Shown here: positions 1 through 14,209 of the stretch, in pieces | Numbering within the stretch: the first letter of the stretch is position 1 | Layout of the letters: each line of letters begins with the position of its first letter | Source of the DNA: Colletotrichum lupini | Taxonomy: Eukaryota; Ascomycota; Sordariomycetes; Glomerellales; Glomerellaceae | NCBI RefSeq assembly: GCF_023278565.1 | Contig: NC_064676.1 | Coordinates: 4,774,001-4,838,000 of the forward strand | Length of the DNA: 64,000 nt | Direction of reading: 5' to 3' | Made by a program: the position numbers and the translations under genes | The notes under the pieces: generated by a model | What the model saw: the letters and a program-made list of their open reading frames with translations, nothing else | What the model was told of the DNA's origin: nothing | The model's database searches: none

Positions 1-191
1 GGCTTTATTTAAGCCTATATAAGGCTTTTAAAAACTATAATAACTAATTCTTTAATTTATCCTAATTTATAATATTTAAATTAGGGTATTTTTTAAAAAG
101 TTTAGTTAAAGGTATATAGAAAGGGTCTATATATACCTCTTTTAATAAATACCTATTTAAAAAAGTACTAATAACGTTAATTTAGTATATA
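1..191 (-). pseudogene. copia reverse transcriptase, second fragment
   Basis: Read from 191 down, the sequence gives INVISTFLNRYLLKEVYIDP and, at about 33-1, LKALYRLK. These match the copia RT blocks usually written QMDV-SAFLNG-L--EVYI--P and LKALYGLKQAP. It continues the fragment at 14,613-14,747 across the R3 insertion. Stops replace Gln codons, as expected from RIP of CAA/CAG, so no functional protein can be made. Confidence 0.85.
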
Positions 192-594
192 TATTAAAAA
201 CGTATAGAGTATAAGGGACTCTCATAATATAATACTTTAGAAGAACTACTAATACTTATAAAATAATATAAAATACCTCTTTTAATTAGGTTAATACGGT
301 CTTAATTAACGGAGCTATAACTAAGGGAAAAAGGATAGTATTAACTAAATTAGAAAGGTAAACTTCTTGATCGTTTTATATTATTATATTTAAAAATAAA
401 TTATTAAAAAAGCTCTAGTTCGATTTTAAAAAGTATATATATAATTAAAATAAAAATCCGCGCTACTAAGCTCCTATTTTTAATCGGGGCCTTTTTTTAT
501 ATATTTTATTTTAATTAGCTCTTTTTTAGATCCTTATACTTAATTAGTTTTAAAAAGGATTACTAAGACTAATTACCCTACCCTATTCTAATTA
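192..594 (-). repeat. R3 LTR, left copy (3' LTR)
   Basis: It aligns along its length with 14,210-14,612, with differences that are mostly C/T and G/A transitions. Its inner flank on the minus strand is purine-rich, as expected of a polypurine tract. Confidence 0.85.
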
Positions 595-3247
595 TCCCTT
601 AATTTCTTTTTTTTCTAATTTTTTATAAAAAGAAATTATCTTAAATTAGTCCTAATTATTATATATAGTTAATCGTATTAAGCCCTTTACTTACCCTTCC
701 TCTTTATAATTACTTTTTTTATTTCTTCTACCTTTTTTACTTAGTTCTTATCCTATTCTTTCTTAATAATCTCCCGATTTTAACTTTTATTACCTTAATT
801 CTCCCTAACTTTTTTTATTAATAGTAGTATTTAAAGAGTATAAGTTAGAGTTATATATATAGCTTTTATAATTAGGTCGTTATACTAATCAACTTATTAC
901 TCCCTCGTACTCTTATTAATATTAGCTTTATTTATATATGTACTATAACGCTATAAAATATCTTAATAAAATTTAACTAGCCCTTAAAATTAGCATTTAC
1001 TATTTTTTTATATAATTTAATTATAGTTAAAGAGGGTATATTGAATAGCTTCTTATTTTAACTAAACCCTTAGTATTTTAATTAAAGTTTTTATAATAGG
1101 GCTATTCTTATCCCTAACTAAAGTACTTAAAGAACTACTCCCCTAATTATTTAAATTAGTTTTATTAAGAACTAAGCTAAGGTATAATAGCGACTTAAGT
1201 AGTAATATATTTTATAAAGACTACGTAACTCGACAGGTCTTAGGGGTATTAATTAAGTATATGAGTTAATTATTAATAATAGTATTTAAATACTAATTAG
1301 TAACTTTCGTTAATTTAATTACTTACGGAGTCCGATTAGGGTTATTACTTATTATAAATCCTTAGGTATTTTTTAGTATTTTTAAGGATTAAAATAGTAG
1401 GATTAACTTTTTAAAAATAGTAAGTTCTTAATTAAGGCTCTTAGTTATATTTTTTATTTTTTTTAAAATACGTAAAATCTATAAAAATATAATAACCGTA
1501 ATTACGTAAGCTATAGATTCTTAAATCCTATTTAGTAAATTTAAAGCTAAGTAAGTAAGAACCGGATTCTTAAAGAGTCGGTACTTTATAAGCATTAGTT
1601 ATAACGTAATTAGAGTTATTTAAGTTAATATAGGGCTTATTTTTGAAGTCCCGATTATATATTATATTTTAAAGGACCTTTTTAAAAGAGGTCTTATTAT
1701 ATTAAAAAAGTAATAACCGTTATATTAAAACTTTTAGCTAATTTATTAAATCTAAGTTACGTAGAGCTTATTATCAAATAGTTTAAAATATTTATAGGTT
1801 ATTTAATATATATTATAAATTAAGTTAAGCTAGTTATATCGGACCGTGTTACGAAACTACTTAAATATATATAGACCGTATTTTTATTTACCTAGTTATT
1901 ATATTATAAGGATTATGTAAGCGCTTATATTAATTAGTTACTAAATATAAAAAACCGTATTAATCTAATTATAAAAAGCTTTTAATACTTAAATATTATT
2001 AACGAATATCCTCTCTAAACGCCTAAGATCCTATTTAAAATCGTACTAATAAACTATACTATCTTACTAATTAATAATTATTTTTATAAAATAGCTTAGA
2101 TTATTAGTATAAAAAAAGAAGATTACTAAGTATACTAAAGTCTTAATTTTTTATATAGTTTTTTAAATTTAAAGGATTAGAATAGGGGTCTTATTTAGTT
2201 TATAAATACTCTCTTATTCCTCTTTAATTATAATTATATTATATACTAAAATAAGGTCTCGTATTATAACCTCTATTATAAATCCGATCTCGTATCTTCG
2301 AATCTAGTCTTTATATAATAAGTATTTTTAAAAAGTATAATAATTAGTTAAGACCTTTATTACTTTATAATAGCTCTATTTTATTTAAGCCTTTTCGTTT
2401 TTTAGACTTTTAAAAGCCTCAAAGTACTAATTAAGGAAAGGAAGTACGTCCCTTATGCCGAGCTAATTAAAAAAGTCGAATTTACGAGGGGTTAGAATTA
2501 CTTAAGGGAAACTAGTTTGTTTAGGTACTAAGCTTAGGTAATAATTAGTATACGTTGTATATTAATAGTTCATATTAAAATTAATAAACTAAGAGTTCTT
2601 GGTATTTATCATAGTCCTAGGGTTAGTCTTATTAAAAATAATATATTTATTTAAATTTTATTTTTTTAGTTAATATTTAGTATCGTTTTCGAGGTTCTTT
2701 ATCGTAATTAGACCCTAAATTCGTATTACGTCCTTTTTATTATTTAACTTAGAAAGAGAGATAGGGGGGAGAAGAGGCTATTATAAATAGCTAAGTTAGT
2801 ATTTATATAGTAAATTAAAAAGTAAAAATTAAAAGAGGTTTGATTAATAGTAGTTATAAGAAAGTAATAACCTAGGTTTAAAAATATAAGGGAAGGCTAA
2901 AAGATATTTAAGTTAAAAACGGCTACTTAATAGTAGTAATAGTAATTAAAGAGAGAGAAAAAAAAGTTAAGTAACTAAGTAAAAAGCTACCCTTTTATAC
3001 TAATCGCGAGGCGGCCTCTATCAATTAAAAAAAAAAGTACTGAATTATAAATAATAAAAAGGCCCTAATTTTATACTTTACTCCTTCCTCTCTTTATATA
3101 ATAGTTATAATTTAGCGTTAATTAATTAAGAGGCTTATAATACTTTTTTTTTTAATACCCCGGATCTAAAAGAGGTATATAAAGACCTTCCCCCGATCCC
3201 TCTAATCCCTTTTTATTTTTTATTTTTAATAATAGCTTCTTAATTAT

Positions 3248-3421
3248 TTGTTTTTATTTCTACCTTTGCTGGCTGCTCGGGCGATTCTCGATATTAGCTA
3301 CACAGTATTAACACATAGTATCAGTGGATACTCCCACTGTCTCGTTAGACTATTTTTTTTTTAGATTTTCTACCTTTTTAAACTTTCCCTCCTACAAAGT
3401 TTATAATCACGGATTAACGGC
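3248..3421 (-). mobile_element. R1-01, 5'-truncated R1 retroposon (174 bp)
   Basis: It keeps the R1 3' end: an A-rich tail (T-rich here), the CTGCC/GGCAG block and the CTCGGGCGATTCT block. It stops at the CCGTTAATCCGTG position of the full element. A 14-bp TSD, AGCTTCTTAATTAT, flanks it exactly at 3234-3247 and 3422-3435. Confidence 0.9.
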
Positions 3422-4629
3422 AGCTTCTTAATTATAATTATCCTTTTTTACTTAGTCTCTCTTCTTCTTTTAGTAATATAATTTATTTACTTATTATATC
3501 TAATACTTCGGCTATTAATAACGTATATCGGATTATTAAAACTACTTATTATAATATCTAGCCTTAGTAATATTCCTCTTTTATTTTTAAAAAGGTTAAT
3601 TCTCTAAAAATTTAGAACTATAAGTTTTAAAAAAGTTAGTAAAAAGTAAATTATAATAAGTATTACTCTATTCGATCCTTTTAATTCCTATCCTAATTTA
3701 ACGTTTTTCTTTTTTAAATCTTTAAAACTACTAATTAATTAACTCTTTTTAAATTAGCTAAGGAGTTTTATACCGAATTTTATATTATAAATCCTTAAAT
3801 TAATAAGTATACTAAAGGATAAATAGCTTAAAGGTTTTAGTAATTAACTACGAATTAGGACGTTATTAAAAAGCACGTTTATAAACGGGGTATTATAAGC
3901 GGATCGTTTTTATAGAGCCGTTAAGTTTTTATTAATTATAATTATACTTATCTTTTTAACCCTTTATCTTAGTAATTAAGTAAACGAACCCCTATTATTA
4001 ATTCTTCACTTATCTAGGCTTATAGCGTTTAGAATATTATACCTTATAACTATTATACGTAGTGTTTTTAAAAGTATATCGGTTTTAATATTAATAAGCT
4101 AGTTAGAAAAATAGTCCCCTATTTTAAATATATTTCTTTACTAAATTACTTCAATAATTAATATAGTAATTATATATATTTTAAAGGCGAGAAATACTAT
4201 TTCGAAAAGAGCTATAATTAGTAAGATATTAAATAGTCCGGGGCCGACCTTATATAAGGCTATTATTATTATTATATAATAAGTAGTAATAGGGTAATAT
4301 TTTCAATCCCAATTAATATTAAGAGAGTTAAAATTTCGGGTTATATAGTTTCTAATTATATTAATAACGCTAAGGCTAAAAAAGATAAGTACGATTCTAT
4401 TTTTAAAAACGCCCCTTTAACGTACCCTACTAAAAACTACGTATTCGTAATTTATAAGGGTTATTAATATATTAAAATAAAATAAGTAGAGTAAGAGGCT
4501 ATATAAGCTAAGCTAAATACTAAGCGGGCTTAATTAAATAAGGAACTAGGCTTGTATACTTAAAAAGAGGGATAGGGATTTTTAATATAATTATATAATT
4601 AATAAATAAGGTCGTTAAGTTTTTGATTA

Positions 4630-5657
4630 TTTATTTTTTTATTTCTACCTTTACTAGCTACTCGGGCGATTCTCAATATCGATTATATAATATTAATATA
4701 TAGTATTAATAGATACTCCTACTATCTTAATAGACTATTTTTTAAAAATTTCTACTTTTTTAACTTTCCCTCTTATAAAGTTCATAACTACGGATTATTA
4801 ACGATAATATTAGGTACCCGACGCTACTACTTTATAAGCTACTTACTTAGCTAAGTTTATAGCCCGCTAAGTAATAGTAGCTTATAACGGTAGTATCGGA
4901 GATACCCTCGTTATTATTATTAAAAATAATACTAATTTTATAATATCTACCCTAATATTTTTAACTTTAACTCGTATATATATATATATTTATTACCTTA
5001 TTTCTTTTATTAAAGTTAAAAAACGCTTTTCTTACTATCCGTTATTATTATATTATCATTATTACTATCTAACTATTTATTTATTCTTAAATATACTTTA
5101 TTAAAATACCGAGATACTTAATACTTATCGACCCTTAGGGCTTCCTTAATAACTAGAAGTTTAATCCTATAAGTATTATACTAAACGACCCTAAGCCATA
5201 AAAAAAACTACCTTAATAAATATTATATTTATAATATTAACTTATAAAAAACCGATAGATATATTATTATAAGTATTACCCTTATTAATACTTTTTTAAT
5301 ATAATAGAGTATAAATAAGCCTAGATTTAATAATATAATTAAAAGTTTAGAAAGAGCGTAAGTAAGCGTATTAAATAAGAATATTAATAAAGAGAGGTTA
5401 TTATTAAATAAGATAAAGGGAGAAAGTAAGGGGTAGTATTCGGCTATTAAAAAAGCGATTAATATACTATAGCGGTAGGGTTATTAGTATCTTCAGTTTA
5501 GTTAGTATCGATAGTCGGTAACGGCTATGGCTAGCTATAGTTAGTTATAAAGTTTTATTAAAGTACGTAATAAAAATACTTAATATTAACCCTAATAGAC
5601 CAGCTTACCCGTAAAGGCGAAAATGGCCCCTAATGAGGCAGACCGGACCCCAAAGGG
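4630..5657 (-). mobile_element. R1-02, full-length R1 retroposon
   Basis: It runs from the T-rich tail at 4630 to the 5' terminus at 5657 (minus-strand CCCTTTGGGGTCCGG). The TSD is AAGTTTTTGATTA at 4617-4629 and AAGTTTCTAATTA at 5658-5670; the two differences are transitions. It is inserted in R3 head to head with R1-03, only about 170 bp away. Confidence 0.9.
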
Positions 5658-5827
5658 AAGTTTCTAATTAAAATAATTAAAAAATAATTCTTCTCTTTTT
5701 ATCGTCCCTTTATATTTTTAATTTAAATTTAAGTAAAGAGATAATTAAAAAATCAGTAAAATTCGGTAATATCCTTATAAAATAAATATTTAATAAATAA
5801 AACTCGTAATTTATACTAAGGATTTAG

Positions 5828-6850
5828 CCCTTTAGGGTCCGGTCCGCCTTATTAGGGGCCATCTTTACCTTCACAAATAAGCTAGTTTATTAAGGTTAAT
5901 ATTAAGTTTTTATTACGTACTTTAATAAGATTTTATAATTAATTATAACTAGCTATAGCCGTTACTAAATACTAACGATCCTACTATAATATATTAATTA
6001 CTCTCTAAATAGGTAAAACTTACTTCTTATTTTCTAACTTATTTTCTAACTTTAGAATATCCTTTTTAATCTCTCTAAACCTCTTATTCTATTACTATAA
6101 TATTAAAGTATTAATTATACTCTATAATTAATTAAGTATTTTATTAAAGCTATGTTATATTAATTAAGTATTAATCAGGGTAATACTTATATTAATATAT
6201 ATATTTCGGATTCTTAAGTTAATAGTATTTAATCCGTATTCCTTAAGACGACTTTACTATAGTTCGGGGTTTTTTAGTATAATACTAATAGGATTAAACT
6301 ACTAGGTATATCCCCTAAGGTATCCCTATAGGTCGACGAGTTATTAGCGTCTCGGTATTTTAATAGTATATGTTTAAGGTAGACGATTTAATAATAATAG
6401 CGATAGCAATAGCGATAGCGATAGTAATAGCGTAATAATAATAAATAGCGAGGGAAGCGTTCTTTAATTTTAATAAAAGAAACGAGGTAATAAATATATA
6501 TATATACGTAAGTAAAGTTAAAAGTATTAGGGTAAACGTAAGGTTAGCGCTAGCTATTCTTAATAACGGTAATAATAGTATTTTTAATACTACTATTATA
6601 AGCTATTATTACTTAGAGGGCCGTAAACTTAGCTAAGTAAACGGCTTATAAAGTAGTAGTATTATGCTTAATATCGCCGTTAATCTATAATTATAAACTT
6701 TATAAGAGGGAAAGTTTAAAAAAGTAGAAAATCTAAAAAAAAATAGTTTAACGAGATAGTAGGAGTATTTACTAATATTATGTATTAATACTATATAGTT
6801 AATATTGAGAATCGCCCGAGCAGCTAGTAAAGGTAAAAAATAAAAAACAA
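5828..6850 (+). mobile_element. R1-03, full-length R1 retroposon (reference copy, 1023 bp)
   Basis: This is the cleanest boundary set in the window. The 15-bp TSD ATACTAAGGATTTAG is perfect at 5813-5827 and 6851-6865. The element starts CCCTTTAGGGTCCGG and ends in an A-rich tail of the form AAAAAATAAAAAACAA. It has no terminal inverted repeats, no LTRs and no open frame. A long TSD, an A-rich tail and truncations at the 5' side only (see other copies) are the marks of target-primed reverse transcription. Confidence 0.92.
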
Positions 6851-8559
6851 ATACTAAGGATTTAGTAATAATAAAAAGTAATTTACTCCTCTTAAAAGGC
6901 TTTTATTTATAATCGGGTTTATTTAGTAAGTAGTTAAGTATCCTCGTCCTTAGAGTTTATTATATTATTATTATAATTAAAAAGTAGGATCGTAGTTTTA
7001 ATTATATTATCCTATAAAAATAAAAAGTTAGTTAAATTAAAAGTAAAGTTATTATAAAGATTAGACTTATTAAGTAATAAATAAAGGCTTTTTAAAGACT
7101 TTAAGAACTTCTTAAGCTAATTATTAGTATAAGTAGCTTTTATAATTAAGTTATTAATAAGTATTTCTAGCTAATATAATAATCCGTTTAGAGTAACTAA
7201 GTAAATATAAAGAGGTCCTTATTAATAATAATCGAGCTTTTTAAAAGTTAATATATCGATCTTCTATTAAATATTAAAAATAAGAACTAAATCGCTAGGC
7301 TATAACTTTATTAATTAAAAAAAGTACGAAGAGTTAAACTAGTTACGGGTTTAGGCTTAATATTAAGTAACTTTATTAACTATAACTTCTTAGTTATTTA
7401 TTAAAAAAGTAAAAGCTCGTAATTAGGCCTAGACCTTTTAATCCGTTATATATATATTTTCTTAATTAAGTACTCTCTAAGTCGCTGTTCTCTTTTTAAT
7501 TAGGGTTATTATATAATAACTATAAATAAAATAAAACGGTATATAACTTAATAATACTTTAATAATTATCTTATTTATAAAAAGGGCCGTAGTAAGTATA
7601 AGTCTAATGTTTTTTTTTCTTTAATCTAACTAAATACGAAGTATATATATAATAAGTTAATAACCCTTTTTAAAGAGCCCGTTAGTACGAGGGTTATAAA
7701 CTAATATAACTTTTTATTAAGTATTATATTATTAATTAAGCTAAGTAATAGTGCCTATATACTCTCGTTCCCTGTTAATAATTAGAGCGCCGTAAATCCT
7801 ATAGTAATAAATAATATTTTTCTAAATAAACTTCGTGATATTTTTTAATATAGTATTCGTTATAATCCGTATTTCTAAGTACTTTATAAACTTATAACGC
7901 GCCTTAACGACTTCTTATTTATTTATATATTATATATCTAAATAGACTTCAAAAAACGGTTCGTAAATTAGGACTATAAATATATAAGGGTCGTTAAAGC
8001 GTCGTAATCTAGCTTTTTAATAAGCCTCGTAAGTCGTAATTAGCTCCTAGGCTTAAGTATATATTTCTCATTAATAATATTATTTTATAAAATAGAAATA
8101 AATAGCCTCTCGTCCTCTATACCCGGATTTATTATATACTTTATTAATTAAGTCTATTTAGTAGCGCTTATTATTAATTACTTAAGTAAGTTAGGGAAGA
8201 GTCTTCGTGCCTTATTAAGATAAAAGTTTATTTTATATAATAAATTACGTTACTATTTACTTAAAACGTCTAAACTAATTAAAAAGTATACCCGCTAGCC
8301 TTTTTAGAATGAAAAAAATAAGCAATTTATTTCGAAAGATCTAACTATTATTTATCTAGTACTAGTATATTAATTAGAATATTTATTTCTTATATCTAAT
8401 TAATACTAGCGTTACTATAGCTATACGTTATAAAGAAAAAGTTCTTTATAACGCGTATTTATAAAACTCGTACGTTAATAAAGTCCTTAATATCTTTATT
8501 AAGCTCTATTTTAACTAAGTTAAATTAGCTAGGTTTTTTTTAAAAAAATCTATTTATTA

Positions 8560-9870
8560 TAATATTCTTTTTCTCGTTAATATACTTAATTTTAAAATTA
8601 AAAAGTCTAATCTAAGAGAGCTAGCGCGTTATTATTATTAATAATAAGTTATTTATTACGTTATTAATTTAAGTAATTAGGACCTAGGCGTTAGTTTTTA
8701 ATAAAAAGTTAATCTTAAATAAATAATTATAAAAACGCTTTAAGCTTATTAAAACGCCTCGTATTTCGAGCTTATTAAAGTCATAATTAAGTTCTAGCCC
8801 GCACTATATCTTATTTTTATATTAAATAATAATATATTTATTATTAATAATCCAACTAAACGTACTACCCTATTCTTTAATACTAGCGTTTATTATAAAA
8901 ATAATCTACTTAGCCTCGGCGCTATAGTTTAGTAAAACTAAAATAAGGGTTATAATAATCGCCTCTTTAAATATTTTTATAACTTCGATCTATAGTAGTC
9001 CCTATTTAAAAAATTAGTTCTTACTAAGTAAGGAATATAACGGGGCTGTTATAGAAAAAATATTTAATTTAATAATAATAAAAGGTAATAATACTAAGAA
9101 ATGATCTAATTTTTAAGATGTTTAAGTATTTTATTTATTTAAAGATCTGAAGGACTTTAGCCTAATTAGGCCGTCTCCTTTTTATACTATAAAAATAGCT
9201 TATAATAACTACGGATAATTAGTATTATTATAACTTCGCTCTAAAAATAATATAACTAGCTAGCTCGATATTAATTAAAACTTAATTAATATTTTAAAAG
9301 TACTTATAAATAAATTACTAAATCCCGGGATAGTTAGTTGAATATTTATTATTATAATAAGATCGCGGGCCTTTAATTACGATATTATTAATAAAAGCGC
9401 TATAGTATTTCGGAATTAAGTTATAAAAAATACGGGTTATAATCTAATAGAACTAGGCTACCGAATCTATTACTCCTTATAAAAGGATATAATATTTATA
9501 TAGCCTAAATAGAGTTAAAACAGTTATTAAATCGTAGCTCTTTTTATTTAAAGAGATCTAATTATAATTAAAAAAGAAATCTAAAAAAAAAAAAACTAAT
9601 TTATAATAAATTCCTTTAAGAACTTATTAATATTAAGTAGTTATTAAGCGTTTTAAAAAGTAATAGTATTAACTTTAATTACTAAGTTAATTAGCTATAA
9701 ACCGCTATCTTTTTTTATTATTAAGAACTAGGGGTTTTAATATATAGTATAGCTTTTTTTAATAATACCTTAGGTAATATATTCTCGGATTATTTTAAAA
9801 GCTTTTAGTAATGAAGTTTTTAGGATAAGGATACCCTTTACTTACTAAACCTCATAAAATATAATTTTAA
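8560..9870 (-). pseudogene. R3 pol remnant: Ty3-type RT end and RNase H
   Basis: Minus-strand translation with RIP stops read through gives the end of a Ty3-like RT, then RNase H from about 9.0 to 8.7 kb. The RNase H part includes an LVLLNYSAEAKQIIFIINAS block, corresponding to the usual L-D-S-A-A-I--AVDAS segment, followed by sequence matching R-ECRGVLKALK. Near 8.6 kb a stretch matches the family's ALV-RWLAWI-LFDFE segment. It is full of TAA/TAG codons and clearly dead. Confidence 0.75.
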
Positions 9871-9874
9871 TTAA

Positions 9875-9981
9875 AGTCTATCGAGATAGTAGGAGTATCT
9901 ATTGATACTATATATTAATACTATATAATCGATATTAAGAACCGCCCGAGCAACTAGCAAAGGCAGAATTAAAAAAAACAA
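9875..9981 (+). mobile_element. R1-04, short-form R1 (~107 bp)
   Basis: It contains only the last ~107 bp of R1, starting AGTCTATCGAGATAG and ending GGCAGAATTAAAAAAAACAA. The 14-bp TSD ATAATTTTAATTAA is exact at 9861-9874 and 9982-9995. Its 5' end agrees with R1-14, -18, -19 and -27 to within a few bases. Confidence 0.9.
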
Positions 9982-12900
9982 ATAATTTTAATTAATTATA
10001 GTAGTACGATTATAAAGTTAAAACGGCTATATTTAGGGAAGTTCAATACTAGCGCTTTTTCTTAATTAAGGAGTATTTACTTAAAGAGATCTTATTTATA
10101 AAATAAGAAATAGTTATAATTTTTAAAAATAACTTAGAGTTAATCGTTCGTTAATTTAAAGCCTAGTTCTATATCTAAGAACTTAGGTATCATAATATCT
10201 TTATAAAAGCCCAATTAGTCTCGTAGCTTATTTTTAACCTCCTTAAGCTTTTTAAACTTTTAATAAAAATCGTTATTAAGTATCGATTTATTAAAGGGCG
10301 TATTATTAATTAACTAAACTTTTTAATTTTTCTTTTTATATATCATATTAGCTTTAGTAATATAGGGAATTTTATAAAAAGCTTTTTTAGCCGCTTTATA
10401 TAACTTTAATACTTCTTATCTCAGTTTCTTAATCTATTATTTAATATATAACTCCTCTCGTTAAGAAATAAATATTCTTATTAAAAAACGTAAATCGTTT
10501 TAATTAGCTAATCCGTTTAGCTTATTTTTAGCTTTATTATAAGTAGTTATTATTATTTCCTTAATTTATATAATCTAAAGCTAGATTATATAAAGTATAA
10601 CCGTAATTATAATTTAATTAGCTTAGTTTTAGTTTAAAATTACTATAATACGCTCGTCTTCTTTTAGTTCAGATTCCGAATAGGGGTTATTAAAACTAAT
10701 AATACTCCTAATTATATTATTAGTATTTAATTTTTTAATTTAAAAACTTCTTTTATATATTACTTAAACTAAGGTAAAATATCTTTTACGTTTTAAAACC
10801 CGTTCGTTCTAATTATCCTTATTAAAATCCTTAGCCTCGCGTTTTTAATATAAATTAGAGCGGTAATCATTAACTTATTATATTTAAAAAATAGCTTAGT
10901 ATGTTATATAAATAAAAAACTTAATAATAACGGATTAGAGGTCTTTTACTTATCCTTAATAAAAAAATAAGTAATTATTTTAAACTTACTAATCTATACA
11001 TTCATAAAATAAAAACTATTGAAAGTTATTTAACTAACTGAATCGTACTTAAACGTCTATATTTAAAGTTTTATTATTATATAAAAAATACCGGCTTTTT
11101 TAATATATTATTTTGAAAAAATATTAACTTACGCCCTAATATTTAAAATCGTAACGATTATCGAACCCTTATTATCTTAATTTATACTAAATATTTAAAT
11201 TTCCAACTATAAATAAGCGTTTAAAATTATAAAAATTAAAAACTTAAAAATCGGGTTAGTATTTCTAACTTTACTAATTTTAGTTATATAGCTCGGCCTT
11301 AAGAAGAGGTTCTCGTTATACTTATTAAAAAGATCCTTAATATCCTTTTATTATTATTTATTTTTTATTAAGTTAGTTGAAGATTTTAGAGCTTTTAATA
11401 AGATTTTATTAGTATTAAAATACTTTTAATTATATATTAAAGTTATTATTATTATAATATATTTCAATATAATTTTTTATAAAAAGTTTATAAAAAGCGA
11501 AATTAGGGCCTTAAGCGTCTTTTTTATTAATTTTTAACCTCGACCTTAAGGTTAAAATTACGGGGCTAATTTATAATTATTATTTTTTAAGTTTTATAAA
11601 AAAGAAGTTCTTAAGTTCTTTAAGTACTAATATTAGGGGTACTAATCGAGGCTTTAATAAGCTAGGGCTTAGAAATAAATCTAAGAGTTATATTCTCTAT
11701 TATTTTAAGACCTTCGTTATTATCGTCGATCTTTATAATTTCTTTTTTTTAATTAAAAAAACCGTTTTTTTTTTCAAATTATAAAAGCTAGCTTAGGTTA
11801 TTAATACTATACGTTTTTTTAAAGTGCGGTTTAGTTATTAAGGTACAATTCTTAGGGGGTCTTTTTTTATAAATAGTATAAACGTTTATTTAGTTATAAT
11901 AGCCTAGATTAAGTCGTATTACGTAAATATATCCAACTATACTCGTAAGAGTAGTAAAAAAGAATATAAGTATAATTTATTATAGTAGTCCGATTTAATA
12001 GTTTAGAATTTACTTAACTAAAAGCTTAGTATTTTCCTTAATTAATATATTTATTATATAAAAAAGGAGGATAATATAATTAGTAATCGCGCGCTTTCTT
12101 CCGTTTTTAATTATAATAAAAGGGATATCGTTTATAAGCTTATATTTATTACGCTTTTTGTAATACTAAGCTCCTTAAGCTAAAATAATAAAATAAGTAT
12201 CCTTATTAAGAGTATATTAATTATAATCCCTAATAATTTAGTAATATTGATTTTAGTAATATTAATAGCGATCCCTAGGTCTTATAATTAGGGGCTAATT
12301 AAAACGTATAGCGCTTATATTGAATATATAAATAGGGCCTCGAGAATAAACCCTACTTTAATGAATCTTTAGCTTACTTATCCCGTTAACTAAGTTAAAA
12401 TTAATAATATTATTAATAACTACCTAAGTAACCTAGACTTTTATTATTAGCTAATAATATTATTAATAGTTCGGATACTAATACTAAGTATTATTACGTA
12501 TTTAAAAAGTAGGGGGTCGTAATAAAGGTTCGGGTTAATTTTAATCGTTTATAAAAAGTAAGCTATATTCTTTTTTATATATAATCGTATTAAAAAGTCC
12601 TATTTTAAACTTAATATACTTCGTTAATCTAATAAAGCTATTTATAATAACCCCGACTTCTTTTACTACTTTTTTTATAATATTAATATAAAACTACTTA
12701 TATACGGCCTTAATTAAGCTCTTATTAATTATAATATAAAGGTCTTATTACTTAGTAAGGGTAATTACGTTATTAATCTTAATAAATAATACTTAAGTAA
12801 AGTTCAAGTTAAAAAATGAAAATAAATAGCCCCTTAATAACTCTTTTAATTTACTCTTTTTTATTTAAAAAGCGGTTAATATCTTATTTTCCGTACTTTT

Positions 12901-14209
12901 ATAAAAAAAAATCCTTAGCTTAGGCCTAGGGTAGTCCTCTAATCGTATTTTTAATTAGAGTTTAATAATCTCTTTTTATAGTATACGTAATAAGCTTATT
13001 CCTAAATTAATTTAGGACCCTATTAATCTTATACTAATCCTCGAACTTTTTTAAAAAGTTTATAATATTATTATTTTTAAAGATTATAATCCCTTTTTAA
13101 CTAGGGAACGGTTTTTTATAAAAACTTATATTTTTTATTAAATTAAGCTAAAGAATTATAAAAATCTTAGTTTGAAGCGTAATAGTTTAAATCTAGGTAG
13201 TAATAGTACTTAAAAAGGTATTAATTAAAATATTTATCTTAACTTAACCTACAATTAGCTTTTTTTAATTAGATTAGTAAGTAGATTTATTAAAAGGGGT
13301 AGTTCTTTTATTATTAAACAACTCTATAGCCTACGGGTCTTAATAAACTATAAAAGCTAGTTTAATAAATAATTTATTTAAAATAAAAGGGTTAGGTTTA
13401 TATAATTAAACGTCCTAAGGGGCGTTAATAATAAAAAAAATAACGTGTTAATTATTTATATTTATAGTCCGAAATTATTAAAAGTATAATTTATTAATTC
13501 TATTTATAATTTTAATAATATTATATTAGTTTATTTATTTTAAATAGAGTTTAGAGAGAAAAGAGAAGAGCCGTTTTAATAACTAAAATATAAGCGTTAT
13601 CCTAATTAACGTAATTTAGGCCGTTTTTTTTAGTCCTTATTATATATATAACTAAAGTTTTAATTAGATATTATATTAGGCTTATAGTAATACTAATTAA
13701 AATTATTAATAAGTCTAGTTAAAAGCTAGTTTTATAAGCGCCCTTAGCCCGACGTATCCGCACTTTTAAATAAGTTTATTATTAAGTTTTTAAGCTATAT
13801 TAATTAGTAAGGAGTAGTTTAATTAAATAATTAATTATACTTATTAAGGTATTTTATTAGTTCTAATCCTGACTTATTATTCGATTTATTATACTATTAT
13901 AGCATTTTATACTTAGGCCTAATCCGGTCCTAAGTATTTACGTTTTTTTTTTACTTATTTATCTTATTTACTTCTCGGGGTTTATTATATCTCCCGTTTT
14001 ATTAAATAAAAAGCCCTTTTTTATATATCTTTGTTTTTATATTTTAGTTATTTAGTTACTTTTTTTGAAATTAGAGTCCTACTACTTATATTCGTTTTAA
14101 TTATTATACCGTTTTCCTTAATTAATTATTTAAAATATTTTTAATTAAGTTAGGCTTTTTATTTTTTATTTTTTTATTTAATAAAGAAGGGATTTTTAAA
14201 AGGGGAGAT

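Noticed and set aside
5828..6850. R1 as an LTR or a MITE
   Set aside because: Duplications are 13-15 bp, not 5 bp or TA; the ends are not TG...CA and not inverted; truncation is one-sided and tails are A-rich.
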